DNA of 9,161 nucleotides from Bacteroidia bacterium (GCA_030429325.1 JAUICT010000055.1:1-9161), one strand, 5' to 3'. Counted from the stretch's first letter, positions 1-6,305 are shown. The notes: generated by a model not told the origin, from the sequence alone. Numbers and translations are program-made.

Positions 1-327
1 TTCGATTTTTGCAATCCAAAACTCACGATTGGTCTTGATTTTATGCTTGCGTTCCTCCCAATTGTAGCCGTGCCAGAACTCGCCATCAATAAAGATCACC
101 GTGCGGTACTTTTTTAAGGCGATATCTGGCTTTCCAATAAGTTTTTTGTAATCGGTGCGGTATCGGTATCCCGCTGCCCATAAAGCTTTCCTAAACATCA
201 GCTCTGGCTTGGTATTTTTACCGCGGATTTTGCCCATGATCTTGGAACGTTCCGGGGTAGTGTAAAACCCACTCTCCTCATTGAACCGAGGCACTTTGAT
301 ACGCTCTTTGGGGTACTTTTTGGACAT
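1..327 (-). CDS. vsr: Vsr-type very short patch repair endonuclease, N-terminal part (cut by window edge)
   Basis: This reading frame runs off the left edge with 109 residues visible; the whole family is usually about 130-160 residues. It reads RSKIMGKIRGKNTKPE (28-42), then GYRYRTDYKKLIGKPDIALKKY (53-74) and FIDGEFWHGYNW (79-90). This is the order of the Vsr fold, a PD-(D/E)xK-like nickase that acts at T:G mismatches left by 5-methylcytosine deamination. D68 in GKPD and H86 in FWH match the E. coli catalytic Asp51 and His69. E. coli has Cys66 at the position of E83 here, and the HxC that follows in E. coli is GYN here, so the structural zinc site looks absent, as in many Bacteroidota homologues I recall. 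The ATG at 327 was chosen because it is the first Met after a -7-like box; Met31 is too close to the conserved domain. A cytosine-5 methyltransferase partner, if present, would lie beyond the left edge. The family call is firm; activity is inferred. Confidence 0.85.
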   Translation of the reverse strand, partial: MSKKYPKERIKVPRFNEESGFYTTPERSKIMGKIRGKNTKPELMFRKALWAAGYRYRTDYKKLIGKPDIALKKYRTVIFIDGEFWHGYNWEERKHKIKTNREFWIAKIE

Positions 328-351
328 GTTGGAATATACGAAGGATTCAAT

Positions 352-359
352 CAAAAATA
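352..359 (-). promoter_or_regulatory. Possible Bacteroidota -7 box for vsr
   Basis: Read on the minus strand the sequence is TATTTTTG, an exact TAnnTTTG match, about 25 nt upstream of the vsr ATG, giving a predicted 5' leader of roughly 18 nt. The nearest upstream TTTG is about 23 nt away, wider than the 18-20 nt seen for the other promoters in this window, so the call is weaker. Confidence 0.35.
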
Positions 360-430
360 AACTGTTGAAATATCATTCTGAGCAAATGGAAGGGTCGATT
401 AGTGGACAACAAAATGGTTTGACACAAATA

Positions 431-454
431 TGTCATGTCGAGCGCAGTCGAGAC
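431..454 (+). repeat. Outer inverted-repeat arm, left copy
   Basis: The arm begins TGTCATGTCGAG and ends CGCAGTCGAGAC. It matches the reverse complement of 679-702 at 23 of 24 positions (T against G at the sixth base). It can fold weakly on itself through its two TCGA tetramers and the TGTC/GACA ends. Confidence 0.8.
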
Positions 455-473
455 ACAATACAAAATCCAATCA

Positions 474-504
474 CTCATATGAGATGCTGAAACGAGTTCA
501 GCAT
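474..504 (+). repeat. Palindrome plus adjoining 8-bp hairpin
   Basis: CTCATATGAG (474-483) is a perfect 10-bp palindrome. It abuts a hairpin with arms ATGCTGAA (484-491) and TTCAGCAT (497-504) around the loop ACGAG. The hairpin is followed by GACGCG, matching the common flavobacterial motif in which a TGCTGAA/TTCAGCA hairpin is followed by TGACG. No T-run follows, so it does not look like a terminator. Confidence 0.7.
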
Positions 505-515
505 GACGCGGGTGC

Positions 516-588
516 GTCATTTCGAATTGTGAGATTGAGCCTGCCTTTGTCGGCAGACAGGCGCAGTCGAAATCGAAGTGAGAAGTCT
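516..588 (+). repeat. Inner repeat unit A with nested hairpin insertion
   Basis: The unit starts GTCATTTCGA and ends GAGAAGTCT, the usual ends of a flavobacterial intergenic repeat. ATTTCGA (519-525) pairs with TCGAAAT (567-573). Between them, where simpler copies read TCGAGCGCAGTCGA, there is an extra GC-rich hairpin: GCCTG (539-543) can pair with CAGGC (558-562), or alternatively CTGCC (541-545) with GGCAG (552-556). Confidence 0.65.
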
Positions 589-601
589 CAAAAAGGATTA
601 A

Positions 602-642
602 AGATTTCTCAATCGTCATTTCATTCCTTATTTCGAAATGAC
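602..642 (-). repeat. Inner repeat unit B, inverted relative to unit A
   Basis: On the minus strand this unit starts GTCATTTCGA and ends GAGAAATCT, the same ends as unit A in the opposite orientation. It contains a perfect 8-bp stem, GTCATTTC (615-622) with GAAATGAC (635-642). Its AGATTTCTC (602-610) can also pair with GAGAAGTCT (580-588) of unit A, with one G-U pair, so A and B can fold into one larger structure. Confidence 0.7.
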
Positions 643-667
643 ATAAGTGGTGCGTGTTATTTTAACC

Positions 668-703
668 TTGTCAGTATGGTCTCGACTGCGCTCGACCTGA
701 CAA
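668..703 (-). repeat. Outer inverted-repeat arm, right copy, with enclosing hairpin
   Basis: The 24-nt arm at 679-702 is the inverted partner of 431-454. It is itself enclosed by a perfect 7-bp stem, TTGTCAG (668-674) with CTGACAA (697-703), so a stable hairpin is possible even without the left copy. It lies just beyond the sdh terminator. Confidence 0.7.
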
Positions 704-717
704 TATCCAAAGCAATA

Positions 718-749
718 AAAAACCCAAACTCTCAAGAGTTTGGGTTTTT
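718..749 (-). terminator. Intrinsic terminator of the sdhCAB operon (could act in both directions)
   Basis: A perfect 14-bp stem (718-731 with 736-749), with core CCCAAACTC/GAGTTTGGG and a TCAA loop, begins about 20 nt after the sdhB stop codon. On the minus strand the stem runs into a T-rich tract (TTTTTTATTG). The flanking A/T pairs make it symmetric enough to work on the plus strand too, although the run of T there is shorter. Confidence 0.9.
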
Positions 750-769
750 CCATATACAATGTCTATGAC

Positions 770-1516
770 TTATCCCTTTAGGGTAGCCGATAGGTATTCA
801 CGGTTCATTCGTGCAATATTGGTCAAGGAAATCCCTTTGGGGCATTCCACTTCACAAGCACCGGTGTTGGTACAGTTTCCAAAACCTTCCAAATCCATTT
901 GGCGGACCATGTTCTGAACACGTTCCACAGCTTCTACCCTTCCTTGGGGCAGTAGTGCAAATTGGGAAACCTTCGCAGAGGTGAACAACATGGCACTTGC
1001 ATTTTTGCAGGCGGCCACACAGGCACCACAACCAATACAGGTGGCGGCATCCATAGCTTCGTCCGCTGCATGTTTGTTGATTGGAATGGCATTGGCATCC
1101 ACTGTATTTCCAGAGGTGTTTACAGAGATATACCCACCAGCTTGTTGGATGCGGTCAAAAGAACTACGATCCACGATCAAATCCTTGATTACAGGAAATG
1201 CTTTGGCACGGAATGGTTCAATCACAATGGTATCCCCATCATTGAACTTACGCATATGCAACTGGCAGGTAGTCACCAAACGGTCTGGGCCGTGGGGCTC
1301 ACCATTGATTTGCAAGGAACAGGTTCCGCAGATACCCTCCCTACAATCATGATCGAACTCTACGGGTTCCTCACCTTTGGAAATCAATTCCTCGTTCAAG
1401 ATGTCCAGCATCTCCAAGAAAGACATGTCCCCTTCTACACCGTCAAGCGTATAATCCACTATTTTTCCTGCTGAGGACGCGTCTTTTTGACGCCATATTT
1501 TTAAATATAATTTCAT
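770..1516 (-). CDS. sdhB: Succinate dehydrogenase iron-sulfur subunit SdhB
   Basis: This is the electron-transfer subunit of complex II, passing electrons from SdhA flavin through three Fe-S clusters to quinone at the membrane subunit. The 248-residue protein has the expected ligands: C58, C63, C66 and C84 for [2Fe-2S] (CREGICGTC motif); CIGCGACVAAC with C160, C163, C166 and C170; and C215, C221 and C225 in the last cluster region. By analogy with E. coli, C160/C163/C166/C225 hold [4Fe-4S] and C170/C215/C221 hold [3Fe-4S]. The start at 1516 (MKLYLKIWRQ) is preferred over an in-frame ATG at 1573, because the extra 19 residues are low-complexity and partly encoded by a heptamer repeat, and family members begin like MKLYLKIWRQ. 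It is the last gene of sdhCAB, 64 nt after sdhA, and is followed by a strong terminator. Confidence 0.97.
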   Translation of the reverse strand: MKLYLKIWRQKDASSAGKIVDYTLDGVEGDMSFLEMLDILNEELISKGEEPVEFDHDCREGICGTCSLQINGEPHGPDRLVTTCQLHMRKFNDGDTIVIEPFRAKAFPVIKDLIVDRSSFDRIQQAGGYISVNTSGNTVDANAIPINKHAADEAMDAATCIGCGACVAACKNASAMLFTSAKVSQFALLPQGRVEAVERVQNMVRQMDLEGFGNCTNTGACEVECPKGISLTNIARMNREYLSATLKG

Positions 1517-1525
1517 AGTTATGTA

Positions 1526-1553
1526 GTTGTTCGTTGTTCGTTGTTCGTTGTTG
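1526..1553. repeat. Four tandem heptamers (GTTGTTC) between sdhA and sdhB
   Basis: On the plus strand three copies of GTTGTTC are followed by one GTTGTTG. On the coding strand this reads as CAACGAACAACGAAC-type sequence starting 10 nt upstream of the sdhB ATG. It is a simple tandem repeat in the transcribed leader and could change copy number by slippage. A regulatory effect is not shown. Confidence 0.85.
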
Positions 1554-1580
1554 GGCTTCCCATCAACCATCAACTCTTAA

Positions 1581-3584
1581 CTATTTATAACTCCTTGTTT
1601 TTAATTCAATGTTTTCATACACCAAATCCTCTTTGTGCAATTTGGCATCTTTGGGCTCACCGGCAAATTCCCAAGCGGCCACATATTTAAAGTTTTTGTC
1701 GTCACGCAGTGCCTCACCCTCTTCGGTTTGGTATTCCTCACGGAAATGTCCACCACAAGACTCGTTTCTATGCAGGGCATCCTTGGCAAACAGCTCACCC
1801 AGTTCCAAGAAATCGGCCACTCGTCCGGCTTTTTCCAATTCCTGGTTTTTGGAGTCGATGGTCCCGGGAACTTTTACGTTCTCCCAGAAATCCTTGCGCA
1901 AGTTGGAAATCTCCTTGATAGCCTCTTCCAGTTCTTTGGCGTTTCGGGCCATACCACATTTGTTCCACATGATCTTGCCCAACTTCTTGTGATAGTAGTC
2001 CACGGAATGGATTCCAGAACCGCCCATTAGTTTTTCCATACGGTCACGGACTTGCTTCTCCGCCTCATCGAATTCCTTGGAGTCGGTCGGGATTTTTCCG
2101 GTTCGGATATCATCGGACAAATAATCACCAATGGTATAAGGCAGTACAAAATAGCCATCGGCCAGACCTTGCATCAAGGCCGAAGCTCCCAGCCTGTTGG
2201 CACCGTGGTCACTAAAGTTGGCCTCGCCAGCTGCGTAGCAACCAGGAATGGTCGTCTGTAGGTTGTAATCCACCCAAAGTCCTCCCATGGTGTAGTGCAC
2301 TGCAGGATAGATCATCATGGGGGTTTTATACGGATTCTGATCCACGATTTTTTCGTACATCTGGAACAGGTTTCCATATTTGGCCTCAATGACTTCTTCT
2401 CCCAATTTTATGATGGTAGCCTCATCTGGATTTTTGATACCAGAGGTCAAGGCTTTTTCTTTTCCATATCGTTTAATGGCCGAAGCAAAATCCAAATACA
2501 CGGCCTCTCCGGTCTTGTTCACCCCAAATCCGGCATCGCAACGCTCCTTGGCAGCCCTTGAGGCCACATCACGGGGCACAAGGTTACCGAAAGCGGGATA
2601 GCGGCGTTCCAGATAGTAGTCACGATCTTCTTCCGCAAGTTGCGTAGGCTTCAATTTCCCTTCACGAATGGCCACGGCGTCTTCTTTTCTCTTGGGCACC
2701 CAAATACGGCCATCGTTTCGTAAGGATTCGGACATCAAGGTCAATTTGGATTGATGCTCCCCTGAAACCGGAATACAGGTCGGGTGGATTTGTGTAAAAC
2801 ACGGATTGGCAAAGAAAGCCCCTTTTCGGTGTGCTCTCCATGCCGCCATTACGTTACTTCCCATGGCGTTGGTGGATAGGAAAAACACGTTTCCATATCC
2901 TCCGGTGGCCAAAACCACGGCATGGGCACTGTGTCGTTCAATTTCCCCACTTACCAAATCCCGGGCGATGATACCACGTGCTTTGCCATCCATTAGGACC
3001 AAGTCCATCATCTCATGGCGGTTGTACGCTTGGATCTTACCTCGATTGATTTGTCGGTTCATGGCCGAATAGGCCCCCAAAAGCAACTGTTGTCCAGTCT
3101 GGCCTTTCGCATAAAAAGTTCTTGAAACCAATACCCCTCCAAAGGAGCGGTTATCCAAAAGTCCTCCATATTCACGGGCAAAAGGAACCCCTTGGGCCAC
3201 ACACTGGTCAATGATGTTTCCAGATACCTCGGCCAATCGGTATACGTTGGCTTCACGGGAACGGTAGTCCCCTCCTTTTATGGTATCGTAGAAAAGGCGA
3301 TAGTTACTGTCACCATCCCCTTGATAGTTTTTTGCCGCGTTAATTCCTCCTTGGGCCGCAATGGAGTGCGCCCTACGTGGAGAATCCTGATAGCAAAAGG
3401 TCTTTACGTTGTAACCCAACTCGGCCAAGGTAGCGGCTGCCGCACCTCCAGCCAACCCTGTTCCTACCACAATAACATCGATGTTCCTTTTGTTGGCGGG
3501 ATTGACAAGATTGATGTCGTTCTTATGTTTGGTCCATTTATCGGCCAAAGGCCCAGATGGAATTTTAGAATCCATTATGCCCAT
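1581..3584 (-). CDS. sdhA: Succinate dehydrogenase flavoprotein subunit SdhA
   Basis: This is the catalytic subunit, oxidising succinate to fumarate with covalently bound FAD at the inner face of the membrane. The protein has 667 residues, typical of the Bacteroidota/Bacillus-like type. Visible motifs are the FAD-binding GTGLAGGAAAATLAELG (41-57); RRAHSIAAQGGINAA (70-84), where H73 is the expected FAD-linked histidine; HPTCIPVSGEH (267-277); the catalytic-arginine region PRDVASR (337-343); AVHYTMGG (428-435); and the second FAD region CYAAGEANFSDHGANRLGASAL (449-470). The ATG at 3584 is 2 nt after the sdhC stop, consistent with coupled translation; a second in-frame ATG three codons on (3575) is the alternative. 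No frameshift or lost motif is seen. Confidence 0.98.
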   Translation of the reverse strand: MGIMDSKIPSGPLADKWTKHKNDINLVNPANKRNIDVIVVGTGLAGGAAAATLAELGYNVKTFCYQDSPRRAHSIAAQGGINAAKNYQGDGDSNYRLFYDTIKGGDYRSREANVYRLAEVSGNIIDQCVAQGVPFAREYGGLLDNRSFGGVLVSRTFYAKGQTGQQLLLGAYSAMNRQINRGKIQAYNRHEMMDLVLMDGKARGIIARDLVSGEIERHSAHAVVLATGGYGNVFFLSTNAMGSNVMAAWRAHRKGAFFANPCFTQIHPTCIPVSGEHQSKLTLMSESLRNDGRIWVPKRKEDAVAIREGKLKPTQLAEEDRDYYLERRYPAFGNLVPRDVASRAAKERCDAGFGVNKTGEAVYLDFASAIKRYGKEKALTSGIKNPDEATIIKLGEEVIEAKYGNLFQMYEKIVDQNPYKTPMMIYPAVHYTMGGLWVDYNLQTTIPGCYAAGEANFSDHGANRLGASALMQGLADGYFVLPYTIGDYLSDDIRTGKIPTDSKEFDEAEKQVRDRMEKLMGGSGIHSVDYYHKKLGKIMWNKCGMARNAKELEEAIKEISNLRKDFWENVKVPGTIDSKNQELEKAGRVADFLELGELFAKDALHRNESCGGHFREEYQTEEGEALRDDKNFKYVAAWEFAGEPKDAKLHKEDLVYENIELKTRSYK

Positions 3585-3586
3585 AC

Positions 3587-4255
3587 TTAATGTGTTACTG
3601 GGTTAAGGTGATGATACAGGGCAATGAAAGCAAAGCCCAATGGAATGACCACCGAAAATATTTTTGCAAATGTCTTGATGCCTGGGGTACACTTATTGTT
3701 CAATCCCATACTTTGGAATGAGGAGGCAAAGCCATGCCACAGGTGAAGACCCAAAAGGAAAAAGGAAACAATGTAGATGATGGTCCTCCAGAAAGGAGCG
3801 AACTTCTCTACGGTTTCATGGTAATAACGCGTAGGGTCTTCAGGAGAAACCTCTATGTATTTGTAGGCCATTTCATGAACCCAAAAATCATAAAAGTGGA
3901 GTGCCAAAAAGGCCAAGATCACCAATCCGGAATAAATCATGTTTCTGGACACCCATGGTGCGTTGGCACTTCCCTTGTATTTCACATAACTGCCGCCCCT
4001 TGCTTTCCTGTTCTGGATCTCCAAGGCAAAACCCATGACAAAATGGATGATCACCCCTGCAATAAGAACAGGTTGGAGAACAAACTGTACCAATGGATTG
4101 TATCCCATGAAATGGGACCAAGCGTTAAAGGTTTTAGGGTCTATGACCGAGGTAATGTTAATGGTAAAATGTTGTGTAAGAAAAACAACCAAGAAAAGAC
4201 CCGAAAGCGCCATCACAACTTTTCGGGCAATTGAAGATTTAATCAATCCACTCAT
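3587..4255 (-). CDS. sdhC: Succinate dehydrogenase cytochrome b subunit SdhC (b558, di-heme type)
   Basis: This membrane anchor receives electrons from SdhB and reduces menaquinone. The protein has 222 residues, the size of the single-subunit cytochrome b558 family; there is no separate SdhD. Five hydrophobic segments lie at about 12-33, 54-80, 105-124, 157-177 and 197-215. Histidines inside or next to them (H29, H71, H120, H171/H174, H215/H216) are suitable axial ligands for two b hemes, though exact pairing cannot be assigned from one sequence. The N-terminus MSGLIKSSIARKVVMALSGLFL is typical of the family. It is the first gene of sdhCAB, 18 nt after the -7 box of a good promoter. Confidence 0.96.
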   Translation of the reverse strand: MSGLIKSSIARKVVMALSGLFLVVFLTQHFTINITSVIDPKTFNAWSHFMGYNPLVQFVLQPVLIAGVIIHFVMGFALEIQNRKARGGSYVKYKGSANAPWVSRNMIYSGLVILAFLALHFYDFWVHEMAYKYIEVSPEDPTRYYHETVEKFAPFWRTIIYIVSFFLLGLHLWHGFASSFQSMGLNNKCTPGIKTFAKIFSVVIPLGFAFIALYHHLNPVTH

Positions 4256-4272
4256 TAGTGCTGGTTTTGAGA

Positions 4273-4303
4273 CAAATTTACACTACGGACGAGTTTTTAA
4301 CAA
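4273..4303 (-). promoter_or_regulatory. Promoter of the sdhCAB operon
   Basis: On the minus strand TTG (4301-4303) is followed after exactly 20 nt by TAAATTTG (4273-4280), an exact TAnnTTTG box. Predicted transcription would start around 4266, leaving a leader of about 11 nt. An A/T-rich stretch with two AAGCTT sites lies upstream (about 4303-4349). Confidence 0.7.
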
Positions 4304-4411
4304 GCTTTCAATATTGGAAAACAGCTTATTTAGATTGATTTTAAGCTTTTGATTCCCAACGATAGAAATGACAAATACCATAAAATAATGTGGGGTTACG
4401 TTTTCAAAACC

Positions 4412-4440
4412 TTGCCGGGGCATCAAGTTTGGTATTTTTG
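4412..4440 (+). promoter_or_regulatory. Promoter of the rimK-hydrolase operon
   Basis: TTG (4412-4414) and TATTTTTG (4433-4440, exact TAnnTTTG) are separated by 18 nt. The predicted start of transcription near 4446 leaves about 31 nt before the ATG at 4478 but only about 8 nt before the ATG at 4454, which favours the downstream start. The leader contains ACCGAT twice (4441-4446 and 4450-4455). Confidence 0.65.
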
Positions 4441-4477
4441 ACCGATATTACCGATGATTACCAACCGAACTGTTATT

Positions 4478-5365
4478 ATGGACATTGCCATTTTATCCGT
4501 TAGCCTCAATGTGCACTCCACAAGAAGAATAGCGCAAGAAGCCCAAAATGCAGGACATTATGTGGAAATGATTGACCATACCCGGTGCTCGGTACAGTTG
4601 GGTACAAACAAACCCAAGATTTATTTGGATGCCGAGGATATTACCGATGAGTTCGATGCCATTATTCCCCGAATCGGCACAACGGTGACACGTCACGGTG
4701 CCGCCATTGTGAAGCAGTTTGAGATGAACGACATCTTTAGCACGGCAAGGTCCTTGGGGATAACCCGGGCCCGCAACAAAGTGCGGACCCTCCAGATTAT
4801 GTCCAGAAAGGGAATACCTATTCCAGAAACTGTATTTTCCATCAACCCCCACAACGTTGAGGAGCAGATTAAGTTTTTGGGCGGCGGTCCGGTCATCATA
4901 AAATTGCAGGAAGGAACCCAAGGTAAGGGGGTGATGCTGGCCGAGAGCAAAAAATCGGCCAAGTCCATCATAGATACGCTTTACAATATGAACACCAGTA
5001 TCTTATTGCAGGAATATATTGAAGAGGCCCACGGCGAAGATCTTCGGATCATTGTGGTGGGAAACAAAGTGGTGGCCAGTATGAAGCGAATCAGCAATAT
5101 CGATGATTTTAGGTCTAATGTACACCGCGGTGCGGAAACAGAAGCCGTCCAGTTGACCCCAAAAGAAAAATATATTGCCCTCAATGCAACAAAATATTTG
5201 GGTCTTGGTGTTGCCGGGGTTGATCTTATCCGTTCTAAAAAAGGACCTTTGTTGATAGAGGTAAATGCCTCTCCGGGATTGAAAGGAATAGAGGCCGCCA
5301 CAAATGTGAATGTGGCCAAGCACATCATTCAATATGTGGAAAAAAATGGACGTAGAAAAAGATAA
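4478..5365 (+). CDS. rimK: RimK-family ATP-grasp amino-acid ligase
   Basis: E. coli RimK adds glutamate residues to the C-terminus of ribosomal protein S6 and can make poly-glutamate; relatives join glutamate or other amino acids to different acceptors. This 295-residue protein aligns along its length with E. coli RimK (300 residues): MDIAILS at the start, AIIPRIGTTVTRHGAAIVKQFEM (61-83), KVRTLQIMSRKGIPIPET (101-118), the ATP-grasp loop IIKLQEGTQGKGVMLAE (140-156), LLQEYIEEAHGEDLRIIVVG (176-195), FRSNVHRGA (211-219), and VAGVDLIRS with LLIEVNASPGLKGIE (258-272). D249, E261 and N263 are the likely metal ligands. An ATG at 4454 would add eight residues, but both the alignment and the promoter favour 4478. 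It overlaps the hydrolase gene by 20 nt, so the two are probably co-translated. The true acceptor is unknown; whether S6 of this organism has a suitable tail cannot be seen here. Confidence 0.92.
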   Translation: MDIAILSVSLNVHSTRRIAQEAQNAGHYVEMIDHTRCSVQLGTNKPKIYLDAEDITDEFDAIIPRIGTTVTRHGAAIVKQFEMNDIFSTARSLGITRARNKVRTLQIMSRKGIPIPETVFSINPHNVEEQIKFLGGGPVIIKLQEGTQGKGVMLAESKKSAKSIIDTLYNMNTSILLQEYIEEAHGEDLRIIVVGNKVVASMKRISNIDDFRSNVHRGAETEAVQLTPKEKYIALNATKYLGLGVAGVDLIRSKKGPLLIEVNASPGLKGIEAATNVNVAKHIIQYVEKNGRRKR

Positions 5366-6305
5366 CAAGACCATCACCATAAATGGGGAGAGCGTAGCTC
5401 CGGGAGAACAAAAATCCGTTGCGTTGAATATAGCCCGTTTACCTACGGGAACACTGATCGATATTCCCGTTCATGTGTTCAACGGAAAAAAGGCCGGTCC
5501 AACCGTATTGGTCCAAGCCGGATTGCATGGCGATGAGATCAATGGGGTGGAGACCTTAAGGCGAATGCTTCAGGAAAAGAAGTTCAATGTGAAAAAGGGA
5601 GCTGTGATGGTGGTTCCCATTCTCAATATTTTTGGATTTATCCATTTTTCAAGGGATGTGCCGGATGGCAAAGATGTGAACCGTAGTTTTCCCGGGCGCA
5701 AAACAGGTTCCTTGGCTAGCAGGATTGCCCACACCTATGCCTCCCAGCTATTGCCGCAAGTGGATTTTGGAATCGATTTACATACCGGGGGAAGCCAACG
5801 CCATAACCATCCCCAAGCACGCTATACCCAAGAAGACCCCAAAAGTAAAATGCTGGCGGAATCCTTCGGGGCGCCATTTTACTTTGCATCCAAGTTGATA
5901 ACAGGCTCCTTTCGGAAGACGACTTTTAAAATGGGCATACCCACCATGGTGTATGAAGCAGGGGAGAGCATGCGGTTTGATGAAAATGCCATTGCGTTTG
6001 GCATGCAAGGGATACAAAATGTACTGAATGGCCTCAGCATGTTTTCCAAAAGTGGACCAAGTGAAGAAAAAACATCGGTACATCTTGAATATACCCGATG
6101 GGTCAGGGCGCCAAGGGCCGGGATGTTCATACCAGAGATTGCGAATGGACAATCGATTAAAAAAGGAGAAGTTTTGGGGTTGATTGCCGATACCTATGCG
6201 AAAAAGAACAAAAAAATCAAGGCGCCATTTGATGGCTATGTTATCTGTATCAACCACCAAGCAGTGGTCAATCAAGGGGATGCCCTATTTCATTTGGGGC
6301 GTTAG
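5346..6305 (+). CDS. Succinylglutamate desuccinylase/aspartoacylase-family zinc hydrolase
   Basis: This zinc-dependent hydrolase family (M14-like) cleaves N-acyl amino acids such as N-acetylaspartate or N-succinylglutamate. The protein has 319 residues from the chosen start. The zinc ligands are H61 and E64 (GLHGDEINGVE) and H146 (DLHTGGS). DVNRSFPG with N112 and R113 fits the substrate-binding pair, and YEAGES (E204) is the likely catalytic glutamate. Residues about 252-319 (from RWVRAPRAGMF to DALFHLG) form the C-terminal barrel-sandwich domain usual for the AstE/AspA branch. ATG 5346 (MDVEKDNKT) was chosen; ATGs at 5337 and 5310 are possible but lie deeper inside rimK. The neighbouring ligase suggests it removes or recycles what RimK attaches (inference). 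Its last 21 nt overlap the converging gene on the other strand. Confidence 0.9.
   Translation: MDVEKDNKTITINGESVAPGEQKSVALNIARLPTGTLIDIPVHVFNGKKAGPTVLVQAGLHGDEINGVETLRRMLQEKKFNVKKGAVMVVPILNIFGFIHFSRDVPDGKDVNRSFPGRKTGSLASRIAHTYASQLLPQVDFGIDLHTGGSQRHNHPQARYTQEDPKSKMLAESFGAPFYFASKLITGSFRKTTFKMGIPTMVYEAGESMRFDENAIAFGMQGIQNVLNGLSMFSKSGPSEEKTSVHLEYTRWVRAPRAGMFIPEIANGQSIKKGEVLGLIADTYAKKNKKIKAPFDGYVICINHQAVVNQGDALFHLGR

Larger units (their letters stand above)
431..703. repeat. Nested inverted-repeat block (REP/MITE-like flavobacterial intergenic repeats)
   Basis: Most of the 442-nt gap between vsr and sdhB is repeat DNA. The outer arms at 431-454 and 679-702 are inverted copies differing at one position of 24; their shared core is GTCGAGCGCAGTCGAGAC. 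Inside lie, in order, a palindrome CTCATATGAG (474-483), an 8-bp hairpin (484-504), a repeat unit beginning GTCATTTCGA and ending GAGAAGTCT (516-588), and an inverted shorter unit (602-642) with the same end motifs. Similar hairpins are common between flavobacterial genes. No transposase gene is present, so any movement would need one supplied in trans, for example a REP-associated tyrosine transposase (inference). The open frames crossing this block have no recognisable protein features and consist of repeat sequence. Confidence 0.75.

Noticed and set aside
431..703. The repeat block as a CRISPR array
   Set aside because: The copies are inverted, of different lengths and without regular spacers; no cas genes are present.
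430..768. Open frames on both strands across the vsr-sdhB spacer (plus 281-490 and 430-768; minus 347-619)
   Set aside because: They consist of repeat and hairpin sequence, show no protein family pattern, and one runs through the terminator stem. They are chance frames in repeat DNA.
962..1474. Long plus-strand frames opposite sdhB and sdhA (for example 962-1474 and 3192-3590)
   Set aside because: They lie opposite strongly conserved sdh genes and encode no recognisable protein.
4454..4477. Start of rimK at ATG 4454
   Set aside because: It adds eight residues absent from E. coli RimK and would leave almost no leader after the predicted promoter.
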